A stretch of DNA of 64,000 nucleotides from an uncultured Sphingomonadales bacterium (GCA_947499155.1 CANMND010000001.1:186001-250000); one strand, 5' to 3'. Positions 1-8,805 are shown, counted from the stretch's first letter. Numbers and translations are program-made. Notes: generated from the letters alone by a model not told the origin.

Positions 1-37
1 GCACGGAATAACGAGAACATTCTGGCACCATAAAATG

Positions 38-61
38 AAAGGCCCCGTTATGAGGGCCTTT
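38..61 (-). terminator. Rho-independent terminator, probably minus strand
   Basis: An 8-bp perfect stem (AAAGGCCC pairing with GGGCCTTT) encloses an 8-nt loop. Read on the minus strand it is followed by CATTTTAT, a T-rich tail; the plus-strand tail is poorer. It would end a minus-strand transcript coming from the small ORF at 286-375, or act in both directions. Confidence 0.6.
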
Positions 62-285
62 CACCTTGGTCTGTGTCTTGCCTTGTGATTGCCTAGCTGC
101 TTGCATTCGTTGGATTTGGTTATGGCAATCAGCCCCGAATGCGCAGACTCATGCGTCCCTTGATGCGCCGGCGTGCGCGCCTTTGGTAAAGTTCTGATGC
201 GGTTGAAGCTGTATTTTGTACGGTAATCATCACTCACTATCCTCGCCAATCTTTTTTTAATGACTGCTATATTGTGGGTTTGGTC

Positions 286-375
286 TTAAGCCAGCCTTTG
301 ATAGCGCTGGCGGCGACGCTCACGACGAACTGAACGCTTGATCTGTTCGATCTGGCTCATTGGTGTTCCGGTCAT
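286..375 (-). CDS. Very small basic protein, unknown function (29 aa)
   Basis: I do not recognise this ORF. It encodes 29 residues starting MTGTPMSQIEQIK, and its second half is strongly basic, with eleven arginine or lysine residues in the last 17. The case for translation is the ribosome binding site: AGGAGA sits 7 nt before the ATG, one of the better sites in the window. It lies alone in an otherwise weakly coding stretch, with a terminator-like hairpin about 225 nt downstream. The basic tail would suit nucleic-acid or ribosome contact, but that is only inference. It could also be a leader peptide or a chance ORF. Confidence 0.4.
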   Translation of the reverse strand: MTGTPMSQIEQIKRSVRRERRRQRYQRLA

Positions 376-783
376 TGGTGTATCTCCTGTTCCTGCTGTC
401 GTTATAATTTACCGATGTATCGTCTCGGTGTTGTAGTAACGTAGCACACCACGACGATAAGGCAAGTCCTTTTTTCCAGAAACACCACTCCAACAGCTAA
501 AATAATTTAACAGACTGATTATAAAGAAGAAATATATACAGATACGTCTCGGAATTCAGCGGCCATGATGCCATGCATGGTTGGAATCTGTATTTTTGCA
601 CCAGATATTTTTGAAAGTGAGTCGAATCCTGAAGGACCCTCTTGTTAGCGGATCAAGAGTTTTTCTCTGTCTCATGATGTCTTAAATATGGTTATGGAAA
701 AAATTTTCGCATTTTTAGGAACGAAATGATCACGTCCAACATCTCTCAATAATAAGATTTATAATATCCAGGTAGGAATCAAA
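376..783. other. Intergenic stretch with two hairpins, no convincing gene
   Basis: No supported coding region lies here. The stretch from about 480 to 540 is AT-rich. ACAGAT at 538-543 can pair with ATCTGT at 586-591, followed by ATTTTTG, and a second hairpin with a T5 tail lies at 639-664. The first part could be the promoter of the small minus-strand ORF. The plus-strand hairpins could end a short untranslated RNA. The last 100 nt are the leader of the gene at 784. Confidence 0.5.
639..664 (+). terminator. Rho-independent terminator, plus strand
   Basis: CTCTTG (639-644) pairs with CAAGAG (654-659) around a 9-nt loop and is followed directly by TTTTT. No plus-strand gene lies upstream inside the window, so it would end either a transcript entering from outside or a small RNA made between about 480 and 640. 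Confidence 0.5.
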
Positions 784-1122
784 ATGCTCACATACGCCCT
801 GATCGCTTTTGCCGTAGCTGCCGTTGGCGGCCTTGTCCTTGCCTCATATGTCCTGCGTGACAAGTTTGCCCCTTGGGCTTTGTCACTTCTGCATGCTGGA
901 TTGGGCGCTCTTGGCCTTCTCTTGCTGATTGCCCTGCTTCTCCAGGGAACAGTTTCACAAGGAGTTATGATTGCCTTTGTGCTTCTGGTAATCGCAGCGC
1001 TTGGCGGGTTCTTTCTTGCTTCATTTCATGTACGCAAGAGTCTGCCGCCAAAGGCTGTCGTGGTTATCCACGCTGGTGTAGCCGTAGCTGGATTCGTAGT
1101 GCTGCTGTTGCAGATTCTTTAA
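784..1122 (+). CDS. Small four-helix membrane protein with an internal duplication
   Basis: The family was not recognised. The 112-residue product is almost entirely hydrophobic and shows four likely membrane helices, near residues 3-22, 31-53, 60-80 and 89-110. The two halves are copies of each other: GG at 15-16 and 74-75, LAS at 19-21 and 78-80, and HAG at 37-39 and 96-98 all align at a fixed offset of 59 residues without gaps. GGTAGGAATCAAA precedes the ATG and supplies the ribosome site. The DUF2231 gene starts 4 nt after the stop, so the two are probably cotranscribed. A function cannot be given. Confidence 0.8.
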   Translation: MLTYALIAFAVAAVGGLVLASYVLRDKFAPWALSLLHAGLGALGLLLLIALLLQGTVSQGVMIAFVLLVIAALGGFFLASFHVRKSLPPKAVVVIHAGVAVAGFVVLLLQIL

Positions 1123-1126
1123 CGGT

Positions 1127-1564
1127 ATGCGCCATCCCTTACATCCGGCACTCGTTCATTTTCCAGTTGCCTGCTGGTCGCTTGCCGTTGCAGCCGATTT
1201 CGCCGGCATTTGGCTGGGGGAAGCGGCATGGCAATGGTCCGGCGGCTTGCTCGCGGTCGGCTGTGCTATGGCTTTGCCAGCTATGATGGCAGGCATGATG
1301 GAACTTGTTCGGGTGCCGGAAGGCGCTGCTATGCGTGACGCCTGGATCCATATGGGCGCCATGATTTGCGCCTTTGTATTCTTTGTCACGCGTCTAATAT
1401 TGAGATTGGATCATTTGCAACCACTCGCCCCGGACACACTTTCGCTCATACTTGATGCGTGCGGATTTGCTGCTCTTGCCATTGGCGGCTGGTTTGGCGG
1501 AAAACTGGTTTATGGCCACGGCATTGGCGGGGACCAGGCGAAAGACCAATCAACCGCGCTGTAG
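1127..1564 (+). CDS. DUF2231 family membrane protein
   Basis: The 145-residue product begins with the HPALVHFPVA signature typical of DUF2231 proteins, which are small inner-membrane proteins of unknown function with four helices. Helices are visible near residues 12-28, 40-58, 76-92 and 106-124. It follows the upstream membrane gene by 4 nt, so the pair probably forms an operon. Some relatives occur next to cytochrome or redox genes, but nothing of that kind lies beside it here. The charged tail after residue 130 is probably cytoplasmic. Confidence 0.85.
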   Translation: MRHPLHPALVHFPVACWSLAVAADFAGIWLGEAAWQWSGGLLAVGCAMALPAMMAGMMELVRVPEGAAMRDAWIHMGAMICAFVFFVTRLILRLDHLQPLAPDTLSLILDACGFAALAIGGWFGGKLVYGHGIGGDQAKDQSTAL

Positions 1565-1585
1565 GTGTTCGAATGCGCGTGTGGA

Positions 1586-1674
1586 TCCCACGATCAAGTC
1601 GTGGGATGACGTGTGGGTGTTTGACGTGGGATGACGCGTAGGAATGTACCGTGGGATGGCCTTTGGGTGTGTTG
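1586..1674. repeat. REP-like palindrome and 25-bp degenerate tandem repeat
   Basis: TCCCACGA (1586-1593) and TCGTGGGA (1599-1606) form a perfect 8-bp palindrome around a 5-nt loop. CGTGGGATGAC then recurs at 1600 and 1625, and as CGTGGGATGGC at 1650, giving a period of exactly 25 nt. The array lies between convergent genes. Palindromes of this GTGGGATGAC type resemble dispersed intergenic repeats of many alphaproteobacteria, and the peptides translated from them (VIPRLDRGI type) are artefacts. Confidence 0.7.
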
Positions 1675-1710
1675 CATGGTCGCCGTCGAGATGGCTTGCG
1701 AGATGCCGGA

Positions 1711-1764
1711 GTGGATCGCCAGAAGTTGGTGGATCGCCAGAAGCTGGTGGATCGCCAGAAGTTG
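1711..1764. repeat. Three tandem copies of an 18-bp unit
   Basis: GTGGATCGCCAGAAGTTG is repeated head to tail at 1711, 1729 and 1747. The middle copy differs by one base (CTG for TTG). It ends 19 nt before the stop codon of the convergent methyltransferase gene. The unit length is a multiple of three, so ORFs crossing it carry SGDPPT-type peptide repeats, but none of these ORFs looks real. Confidence 0.85.
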
Positions 1765-1782
1765 GTGAATTGATATCCCGGG

Positions 1783-3072
1783 TCAGCGCTGGAACAGGGC
1801 TGCCAGTTCCACATGAGGCGACCATAAAAATTGATCAATTGGGCGCACCTCTATCAAACGATATCCACCATCGACCAAAGTTCGGGCATCACGAGCGAAC
1901 GTATTGGGATTGCACGAGATGGAAACGACAGTCGAAACATTACTGGAGGCAAGCGCCTCAGATTGAGCGGTGGCACCGGCACGGGGCGGATCTATCACCA
2001 CCACATCATAAACCGCCAGTTCAGCATGGGTCAGTGGACGCCTGAACAAATCGCGGTGTATGGCGTTAAATTCTTTCAGACCCGTCGCATAATTTGCGCC
2101 TTTGATCATGGCGTCAACCAATGGCCGCGCTCCTTCCACAGCATCGACAATCATGGTCTTCGCCAGTGGCAAAGAAAATGTGCCTATTCCTGCAAACAGA
2201 TCAACACATCGGGACGCATCTATGGTCCAGTCTGTCACTGCCTTTCGCAAGGCATCTTCGCCGTCTTTGGTCGCCTGTACGAATGCACCAGGTGGTAGCG
2301 GGACCTCGACTCCTGCAAAATCCATCATGGGCGCGCGTCTTATGGCCAGCGGATCATTAAAACCATCCTGAGCAACATGTAGCGCTGCCACATCATATCT
2401 ATCGGCAAAGGCTGCGAGTTTTTCCCGCTGCTCCAGACCCGGCTCAATTATACCCGACACCAGCATGTCGACACCGGTTGCCGTCTCGGTCAGCGTCACA
2501 TCCGCCGCCGCACGCATGGGCAGCAGGTCAAAGAGAAGCTCGCGGATGGGCTTGAACAGATTGACAAGCACGGGACGCGCAACAGGACACATCTTTACAT
2601 CAACCAGATGATGGGACAGACGCTCATGAAAGCCCAGCAACACCCCTTTTGACGTGCGCAACGCCTTCAAGGCCACCCGTCTGCGACTTTCGGGCGCGCT
2701 GATTGAAGGTGTAATGACAAGTGTGTCAGCCAAACCATGATGACCAAGAGCGGTCCGAACCCGAGTCATGATCCAGTCTTGATAACTGTCCAGCCCCATA
2801 TGCTGAAGGGCACAGCCACCACATCGCCCGAAATGACGGCAGACTGGCTCAATCCGCTGTTCTGAAGGTGTAACCAAAGCCTCAAGTGTCGCCCGCAATG
2901 TTCCGCGCGCTCCGGGCTCAACCCAGATATCCACTTCATCCCCTGCCATGGTGAAAGGGACATAGACCGGGCCATGGGGTGTGTCCGCTATGCCATCGCC
3001 CCGTGCACCCACATCGGACACAGTCACACGCAGTGCTTCACCTTTGGTCTTATGTTTCATATTGCGCTGCAA
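1783..3072 (-). CDS. TrmA/RlmC/RlmD family RNA (uracil-C5) methyltransferase
   Basis: This enzyme family transfers a methyl group from S-adenosylmethionine to C5 of uridine in rRNA or tRNA. A TRAM-like N-terminal region (about 10-65) precedes a four-cysteine iron-sulfur site: Cys78, Cys84, Cys87 and Cys162. The SAM-binding motif DLFAGIGTFSLPLA lies near 290, and the catalytic motif SCNP has its cysteine near residue 387, followed by the C-terminal PHVE. The length (429 aa) suits the RlmC/RlmD group, but the target base cannot be read from sequence. I chose the TTG at 3072 because AAGGA lies 8 nt upstream; the ATG at 3060 has no such site. It overlaps the end of tlyA, so the two are translationally coupled. 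Confidence 0.9.
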   Translation of the reverse strand: MQRNMKHKTKGEALRVTVSDVGARGDGIADTPHGPVYVPFTMAGDEVDIWVEPGARGTLRATLEALVTPSEQRIEPVCRHFGRCGGCALQHMGLDSYQDWIMTRVRTALGHHGLADTLVITPSISAPESRRRVALKALRTSKGVLLGFHERLSHHLVDVKMCPVARPVLVNLFKPIRELLFDLLPMRAAADVTLTETATGVDMLVSGIIEPGLEQREKLAAFADRYDVAALHVAQDGFNDPLAIRRAPMMDFAGVEVPLPPGAFVQATKDGEDALRKAVTDWTIDASRCVDLFAGIGTFSLPLAKTMIVDAVEGARPLVDAMIKGANYATGLKEFNAIHRDLFRRPLTHAELAVYDVVVIDPPRAGATAQSEALASSNVSTVVSISCNPNTFARDARTLVDGGYRLIEVRPIDQFLWSPHVELAALFQR

Positions 3073-3796
3073 TGAGAAATTCCTTGTTGCCTTCAGGGCC
3101 GGTTATGGGACTTTCAACAATTCCCAACACATTCCATCCAGGAAGTGCCGACAACCAGTCCCTGATATGGCCACAGACTTGAGCGTGGAGGTCAGGATCG
3201 CGCACCACACCCTTGGCCCCCACCTGTTCTTTTTTCACTTCAAACTGGGGCTTGATAAGTGCAATCAGATAACCCCCAGGAGAAATCAAGGACATGGATG
3301 CCGGCAGTACAGTCTCAAGACCGATAAAGCTTGCATCACAAACGATGATATCTATGGGTTCAGCTATCTGCTCACGAGTCAGGGTACGGGCGTTGGTCCG
3401 CTCCATCACCACAACCCGATCATCCGTGCGCAAGGACCAGGCCAATTGTCCATGTCCCACATCAACGGCATAAACCCTGGCTGCACCATTTTGCAACAGG
3501 ACATCAGTAAAACCGCCCGTTGACGCGCCCAGATCAAGGGCCGTCATACCAGATACATCCACATTGAAATATGGCAGTGCATGGGCAAGCTTCAGGCCGC
3601 CACGGGATACCCACGGGTGCTTTTCACCGCGCACCTGCAATGGCTCGCCCGCGCGGATTTTCTGGCCGGCCTTGTCGATGCGCTTCTCGCCGGAAAATAC
3701 CTTTCCGGCGAGAAGCAGAGCTTGTGCTTTTGCAAGGGATTCAACAAGACCTCGCTCTACGAGGGCCTGATCAGCCCGCTGCGACGTCTGTTTCAA
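3050..3796 (-). CDS. tlyA: TlyA family rRNA (cytidine-2'-O)-methyltransferase
   Basis: TlyA proteins 2'-O-methylate cytidines in ribosomal RNA; some relatives are annotated as haemolysins, which is historical. The 248 aa comprise an S4 RNA-binding domain (about 5-65, with the VSRGGLKL junction) and an FtsJ-type methyltransferase fold whose SAM motif LDLGASTGGFTD lies near 88-99. The GPEGNKEFL motif near the C terminus is typical of the family. The apparent start is TTG at 3796, 12 nt after the dxs stop, with no strong ribosome site, so coupling to dxs is likely. The gene overlaps the next methyltransferase by 23 nt. Confidence 0.9.
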   Translation of the reverse strand: MKQTSQRADQALVERGLVESLAKAQALLLAGKVFSGEKRIDKAGQKIRAGEPLQVRGEKHPWVSRGGLKLAHALPYFNVDVSGMTALDLGASTGGFTDVLLQNGAARVYAVDVGHGQLAWSLRTDDRVVVMERTNARTLTREQIAEPIDIIVCDASFIGLETVLPASMSLISPGGYLIALIKPQFEVKKEQVGAKGVVRDPDLHAQVCGHIRDWLSALPGWNVLGIVESPITGPEGNKEFLIAAQYET

Positions 3797-3808
3797 GGCT
3801 TAGAACGC

Positions 3809-5782
3809 TCAGGCATGAGCGGATCTGCCCGCCTCGAAATCATTGCGACCCAAGGCGCGCAGGGCTGTCTCCACAATATGGGACGCGGTCAGACCAGCGG
3901 TCTCATACTGCTTCTCAGGCGAATCCTGGTCCTGGAAGATGTCGGGCAGCTTCATGGTCCGAATCTTCAATGAACTACGATCAAGAAGCCCATCACAGGC
4001 CATGAAGTCGAGCACATGCGCGCCAAACCCGCCAATGGCACCCTCTTCAATAGTGATAACCACTTCATGGTTGGCCGCAAGGTCACGGATCATCGCCTGA
4101 TCGAGTGGCTTTGCAAATCGGGCATCGGCCACAGTCGTAGAGAGACCGCGACTATCCAGATCATGCGCAGCTTTCATCACCTCACCCAGACGTCCGCCAA
4201 GGGAGAGGATAGCGATTTTTGACCCTTCCTTCATGATCCGGCCTTTGCCAATTTCCAAAGGCTTGCCAATCAAGGGAAGTTCGACACCAAGTCCTTCACC
4301 ACGTGGGTAGCGGAAGGCGCTGGGCCGATCATCGATGGCAACGGCAGTTGCCACCATATGAACAAGGTCCGCTTCATCACCTGCAGCCATAACAACCATG
4401 TTAGGCAGGGTTGACAAATAAGCCACATCGAACGATCCGGCATGGGTCTGGCCATCCGCACCCACAAGCCCTGCCCGGTCGATGGCAAAGCGTACAGGCA
4501 ACTTCTGAATCGCCACATCGTGCACCACCTGGTCATAGGCCCGCTGCAGGAATGTGGAATAAATAGTGGCAAAAGGCTTCATGCCTTCCGTTGCAAGGCC
4601 AGCCGCAAATGTCACCGCGTGCTGTTCAGCAATTCCCACATCAAAGGTACGGTCGGGGAACGCTTTACCGAAAACATCAAGTCCGGTCCCACCCGGCATC
4701 GCAGCCGTGATCGCGACAATTTTGTCGTCACGCTCTGCCTCAGATACCAGAGCATCGGCAAAGACCTTGGTATATTGCGGTGCCTTGGGCGCTGATTTTT
4801 GCAGCTCGCCTGTCACCACATTAAATTTGGGCACAGCATGATATTTGTCGGCCGCAGCTTTCCCGAACGGGTGTCCACGTCCTTTTTCAGTCACCACATG
4901 AACGAGGATCGGCCCTTCACGGGCATCCCGCACATTTTCAAGAACTGGCAGAAGATGGTCGATATTATGCCCGTCAATCGGACCGACATAATAAAAACCA
5001 AGCTCTTCAAACAAAGTGCCGCCTGTTGCCATGCCACGGGCATATTCTTCAGCGCGACGGGCAGTAGTGCCCAGGGATTTCGGCAGACGCTTTGCAATCT
5101 GGCGACCCAAATCGCGGATCGACAAATATTCCCGCGATGACAGGACACGGCTCAGATATGCGCTCATGGCCCCAACAGGAGGCGCAATCGACATATCATT
5201 ATCATTAAGAATGACAATCAGCTTGTTGCCTGCCTGAGCTGCATTGTTCATGGCTTCGTAGGCCATGCCCGCGCTCATCGAGCCATCCCCGATCACTGCG
5301 ATCGCTTTATCATCTTTGCCATTGAAGTTATTGGCAACAGCGATCCCTACAGCGGCAGAAATCGATGTGGAGCTGTGGGCCGCGCCAAAGGGGTCATATT
5401 CACTTTCCGACCGCTTGGTAAAGCCAGACAAGCCATCGCCCTGACGCAGGGTACGAATACGATCGCGGCGCCCCGTTATGATCTTGTGGGGATAGCACTG
5501 GTGGCCAACATCCCAGATCAGTTTGTCATCAGGGGTGTTGAACACATAATGGATTGCTGTCGTCAATTCGACGACCCCAAGCCCAGAGCCGAAATGACCC
5601 CCAGTCGAAGAGACGGCGGAGATCATTTCGTGACGCAGTTCATCTGCGAACTGTTTGAGCTGTCCCGGCTTCAGCTTGCGAAGATCTGAAGGGAAAGTAA
5701 CCTTGTCTAAAAGCGGCGTTTCCGACTTGGCTGACACTCTTATCACCTGAATGTTTGACATCATGCGTGTGCGGCGCATCAT
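3809..5782 (-). CDS. dxs: 1-deoxy-D-xylulose-5-phosphate synthase
   Basis: DXS joins pyruvate and glyceraldehyde 3-phosphate to make DXP, the first step of the MEP isoprenoid pathway, and it also feeds thiamine and pyridoxal synthesis. The 657-aa product carries the thiamine diphosphate motif [17 protein letters not shown] near 155-171, the central transketolase pyrimidine-binding domain, with [13 protein letters not shown], and the C-terminal transketolase domain. The start is uncertain: ATG codons at residues 1, 2, 7 and 8 all lack a clear ribosome site, and family alignments usually begin near residue 25-30. It lies 76 nt downstream of ispA, so one operon supplies both the entry step and the chain-elongating enzyme. 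Confidence 0.96.
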   Translation of the reverse strand: MMRRTRMMSNIQVIRVSAKSETPLLDKVTFPSDLRKLKPGQLKQFADELRHEMISAVSSTGGHFGSGLGVVELTTAIHYVFNTPDDKLIWDVGHQCYPHKIITGRRDRIRTLRQGDGLSGFTKRSESEYDPFGAAHSSTSISAAVGIAVANNFNGKDDKAIAVIGDGSMSAGMAYEAMNNAAQAGNKLIVILNDNDMSIAPPVGAMSAYLSRVLSSREYLSIRDLGRQIAKRLPKSLGTTARRAEEYARGMATGGTLFEELGFYYVGPIDGHNIDHLLPVLENVRDAREGPILVHVVTEKGRGHPFGKAAADKYHAVPKFNVVTGELQKSAPKAPQYTKVFADALVSEAERDDKIVAITAAMPGGTGLDVFGKAFPDRTFDVGIAEQHAVTFAAGLATEGMKPFATIYSTFLQRAYDQVVHDVAIQKLPVRFAIDRAGLVGADGQTHAGSFDVAYLSTLPNMVVMAAGDEADLVHMVATAVAIDDRPSAFRYPRGEGLGVELPLIGKPLEIGKGRIMKEGSKIAILSLGGRLGEVMKAAHDLDSRGLSTTVADARFAKPLDQAMIRDLAANHEVVITIEEGAIGGFGAHVLDFMACDGLLDRSSLKIRTMKLPDIFQDQDSPEKQYETAGLTASHIVETALRALGRNDFEAGRSAHA

Positions 5783-5858
5783 GATTGTGATTATCCGTCT
5801 CGATCAGGCACAACACTTATGCGGGACGGTCTTAAATTCTGACGACAGCTTAGAGGCT

Positions 5859-6770
5859 TTATCGTCGTCGATGAATAGCAAAAAGAGCAATATCGCGTAA
5901 AAGATCAGCTTTGTTGCCAAAATCCTTCAAATAGGCCAGCGCCTGATCTGTCAGGATTTGCGATTGTTCTCGTGCACGCTCTTCTCCCCACAGGGATATG
6001 AGCGTCGCCTTACCTTGTTCTGCGTCCTTGCCTGTTGCCTTGCCCATGTCTTCTGCCGAGGCAGTATGGTCCAGCAGGTCATCTGCAATCTGGAACGCCA
6101 GGCCCACTGCACGGGCATAGGCCACAAGCGCATGGCGGGCATGACTGGATGCCCGGCCAAGCACAGCACCTGCTTCTACCGAAGATACAATCAGGGCACC
6201 TGTCTTCATCTGTTGCAGACGAATGATTTCCTGTTCCGACAGGGCTCTATGTTCTGCATCCAGATCCAGCATCTGTCCGCCAACCATGCCATGATGGCCT
6301 GAGGCCCGCGCAATGATAGAAACAAGCGCTGACCGGACACGTGGGTCCATGTGAGTGCTTTCATCAGCCAGAATCTCAAAGGCAAAGGTTAAAAGCGCAT
6401 CACCGGCAAGAATAGCGACGGCCTCGTCGAACGCTTTGTGTACAGTCGGCTTGCCGCGCCTGAGATCATCATCATCCATGGCGGGCAAATCATCATGTAC
6501 CAGTGAATAGGTATGTATACACTCAAGTGCCGCCGCTGCCCGCAGGCTGGATGTGCGACTGACGTCAAACAGATCCGCCGTCGCTATGGTCAGCAGGGGG
6601 CGCAGCCGTTTACCACCCGCAAACAGGGCGTAACGCATGGCTTCTACCACACGCCGCTCTCCGCTGTCGGGAACAGGCAAAAGGGCATCAAATGTCTCTT
6701 CCAGCAATTGCGAGACATCCTTGAGCGCTGCTTCCAGCGCTGTGAAATCCTGAAGTGCAGTTAGGGTCAT
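5859..6770 (-). CDS. ispA: Polyprenyl synthetase, probably farnesyl diphosphate synthase
   Basis: The enzyme condenses isopentenyl diphosphate with allylic diphosphates to make short-chain prenyl diphosphates, the precursors of quinone tails and undecaprenyl phosphate. The first aspartate-rich motif is DDLPAMDDDD at 93-102 and the second is DDLLDHTAS near 230; GGKRLRP (52-58) binds diphosphate. The two extra residues inside the first motif match bacterial FPP synthases. The length (303 aa) is normal. Its ATG overlaps the xseB stop by 4 nt, giving tight coupling, and dxs follows. Geranylgeranyl diphosphate synthesis cannot be excluded. Confidence 0.93.
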   Translation of the reverse strand: MTLTALQDFTALEAALKDVSQLLEETFDALLPVPDSGERRVVEAMRYALFAGGKRLRPLLTIATADLFDVSRTSSLRAAAALECIHTYSLVHDDLPAMDDDDLRRGKPTVHKAFDEAVAILAGDALLTFAFEILADESTHMDPRVRSALVSIIARASGHHGMVGGQMLDLDAEHRALSEQEIIRLQQMKTGALIVSSVEAGAVLGRASSHARHALVAYARAVGLAFQIADDLLDHTASAEDMGKATGKDAEQGKATLISLWGEERAREQSQILTDQALAYLKDFGNKADLLRDIALFAIHRRR

Positions 6771-7024
6771 TCTATATCAAATGCCTCCAATCCAGCTTCA
6801 CCATCCTTGCCGAGCGTGATTTTTTCGATACGAGCTTCCGCCTGCTTCAGTCTCTGCTCGCAATGGCGCTTGAGCCACGTGCCACGTGTATAGATAGTGA
6901 TGGATTCTTCAAGTGAGACGGATCCCGATTCCAGCTTCGTGACGATTTCTTCCAAAGCTTTCAAGGCATCCTCAAACGCCATAGCTTTAATATCGTCGGG
7001 GATCTGCTCATTTTTATCAGTCAT
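6767..7024 (-). CDS. xseB: Exodeoxyribonuclease VII small subunit
   Basis: XseB is the small, coiled-coil subunit that combines with XseA to degrade single-stranded DNA into short oligonucleotides. The 85 aa show the family pattern FEDALKALEEIVTKLESG followed by SLEESI and a charged helix with LKRHCEQRL. The gene overlaps fadD by one base (TAATG) and ispA by four (ATGA). The xseB-ispA-dxs order is common in alphaproteobacteria and does not imply a shared biochemical role. The xseA gene is not in the window. Confidence 0.93.
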   Translation of the reverse strand: MTDKNEQIPDDIKAMAFEDALKALEEIVTKLESGSVSLEESITIYTRGTWLKRHCEQRLKQAEARIEKITLGKDGEAGLEAFDIE

Positions 7025-8751
7025 TACGCTGTACCGTCCTTTACCGGGACAGGCCCGTTTGTTGTCATAGCTGCCTCGTACTTGGCCCGCTCTTCTTCGA
7101 CAAGCTCTTTCTTGGATAACTTGCCCACCATGGTTTTCGGCAGGCTGTCGCGAAACTCGATCTGGCGCGGCATCTCATGCTTGCCCAAATGGCCACGCAA
7201 AAAGGCCACCAACTCATCCGCGGTCAATTGATGATCTTTTTTGACCACCACGAAAGCTTTAGGAACCTCTCCACGATAACTGTCGGGGACGCCAATCACT
7301 GTCACTTCCTGCACCGCAGAGTGCTTGTAGATAGCCTCTTCCACATTACGCGGGAAGACATTGAACCCACCAACAAGAATCATATCCTTTTCACGGTCGA
7401 TAATGAAGACATAGCCTTCTTCGTCCATATAGCCGATATCACCGGTGCGCAACAGGTCCCCAATTATCACCTTTGCAGTGGCCTCAAGATTGTGCCAATA
7501 GCCTTTCATCACCTGTGGCCCTCGCACACAGATCTCACCCACCTCCATGACCGGCATGTGTTTGCTGGGGTCATCGCGGTCAACGATTATAATATCCGTC
7601 CCAAATATCGGTATGCCAATAGAGCCAGACTTTTGCGTCCCGTAAATGGGATTAACGCACACTGTGGGCGAGCTTTCAGTAAGTCCATAGCCTTCGTTCA
7701 CCACCACACCCGGTATCAGGGCCTCAAACCGCTTTTTAACTTCCAAAGGCAAGGGTGCACCGCCTGAAAAACAGTTCTTGAGAGCGGACAGGTCATATTT
7801 TGCAAGATTTGGATGGTTCATGATAGCTGTGAACATGCTGGGCACACCCGGCATCAAGGTGACTTTGTGACGCGAGGCAAGCTTGAGTGCTTCTTCCAGC
7901 TCAAACTTCGGCATCAGAACAATATTGCCACCACCAAGAGTCGATGAATTCATCACCAGCGTCATGGCAAAGACATGAAACAAGGGCAGCGCACCCATCA
8001 TCACTTCTTCGCCCTGCTTGAATGAGGGGTCCCAATGAAGAGTTTGCGCCGCATTAATCGACAGATTGGCATGGGTCAGCATTGCGCCTTTGGGCGTGCC
8101 GGTGGTACCACCGGTATATTGCAAAACCGCCACATCCTCATGCGCGTCAATTGTGACAGGCGCTGGATCTTCACCCTGACCTACAAGCCAGGAATAGCGA
8201 ACATGGGCAGCATTGTCGGGGACATCTGACACCATGGATGATTTAAACAAACGGAAGGCCAGCGCCTTCAATGGTGACAAAACATCAGCCAGCGACGACA
8301 CCACCAGAGTATGCAAGGAACTGGCGGCAAGAACCTTGGCCATATTGGGATAAAGCTGTTTGAGATCCAGCGTCACCATGATTTCGGTTTCGCTATCTTC
8401 AACCTGCGCCAAAAGCTCCGGCTCCGAATAAAGCGGTGAGAAATTGACGACCGTGCCACCCGCCATAAGGATGGCGTAATAGCAGATCACAAATTGCGGA
8501 CAGTTGGGCAGGTAAAGCCCTACATGCACGCCCTTTTTCACACCAAGTGCCTGAAACCCCTTCGCTGCACGCCGAACGAGCCTTAAGCTTTCGCGATAGG
8601 TAAAACTGCGTCCCATGAATGTCATGTGAGGCGCATCGGGCCATTTTTCTGCGGCGTTTTCCAAAATCTCCGGCAAGGGCCTCGCCTCAATTGGCATATG
8701 CCAATCGAGCCCTTCGGGATAGTGCTTGAGCCAGGGTTGGCCAGACATCAT
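7024..8751 (-). CDS. fadD: Long-chain fatty acid-CoA ligase (AMP-forming)
   Basis: This adenylate-forming enzyme activates fatty acids with ATP and coenzyme A. The AMP-binding signature YTGGTTGTPKG is at 212-222, GYGLTE lies in the middle, the TGDIGYMDEEGY and DREKD motifs follow, and the conserved C-terminal lysine lies in LPKTMVGKLSKK. The 575-aa length is typical for FadD. GGAG lies 3 nt before the first ATG and 6 nt before the second (8748), which may be the true start. It lies between an SDR gene (54 nt upstream) and xseB (1-bp overlap). With the acyl-CoA dehydrogenase upstream, it suggests fatty acid breakdown. Confidence 0.92.
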   Translation of the reverse strand: MMSGQPWLKHYPEGLDWHMPIEARPLPEILENAAEKWPDAPHMTFMGRSFTYRESLRLVRRAAKGFQALGVKKGVHVGLYLPNCPQFVICYYAILMAGGTVVNFSPLYSEPELLAQVEDSETEIMVTLDLKQLYPNMAKVLAASSLHTLVVSSLADVLSPLKALAFRLFKSSMVSDVPDNAAHVRYSWLVGQGEDPAPVTIDAHEDVAVLQYTGGTTGTPKGAMLTHANLSINAAQTLHWDPSFKQGEEVMMGALPLFHVFAMTLVMNSSTLGGGNIVLMPKFELEEALKLASRHKVTLMPGVPSMFTAIMNHPNLAKYDLSALKNCFSGGAPLPLEVKKRFEALIPGVVVNEGYGLTESSPTVCVNPIYGTQKSGSIGIPIFGTDIIIVDRDDPSKHMPVMEVGEICVRGPQVMKGYWHNLEATAKVIIGDLLRTGDIGYMDEEGYVFIIDREKDMILVGGFNVFPRNVEEAIYKHSAVQEVTVIGVPDSYRGEVPKAFVVVKKDHQLTADELVAFLRGHLGKHEMPRQIEFRDSLPKTMVGKLSKKELVEEERAKYEAAMTTNGPVPVKDGTA

Positions 8752-8805
8752 GGTCTCCGGAACAAAATGTGCAGATGTGAGATCACTTAGATCTTCACGC
8801 GCAGT

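Noticed and set aside
61-249. 62-residue minus-strand ORF
   Set aside because: Its first codon is TTG, there is no ribosome site at good spacing, and the composition resembles no family. It probably lies in the untranslated 3' part of a transcript or is chance.
1586-1764. Possible CRISPR array
   Set aside because: The units are tandem without unique spacers, and no cas gene is present.
1446-1838. Overlapping ORFs with SGDPPT and VIPRLDRGI peptide repeats
   Set aside because: They translate the intergenic 18-bp repeats and REP-like palindrome and overlap real genes at both ends.
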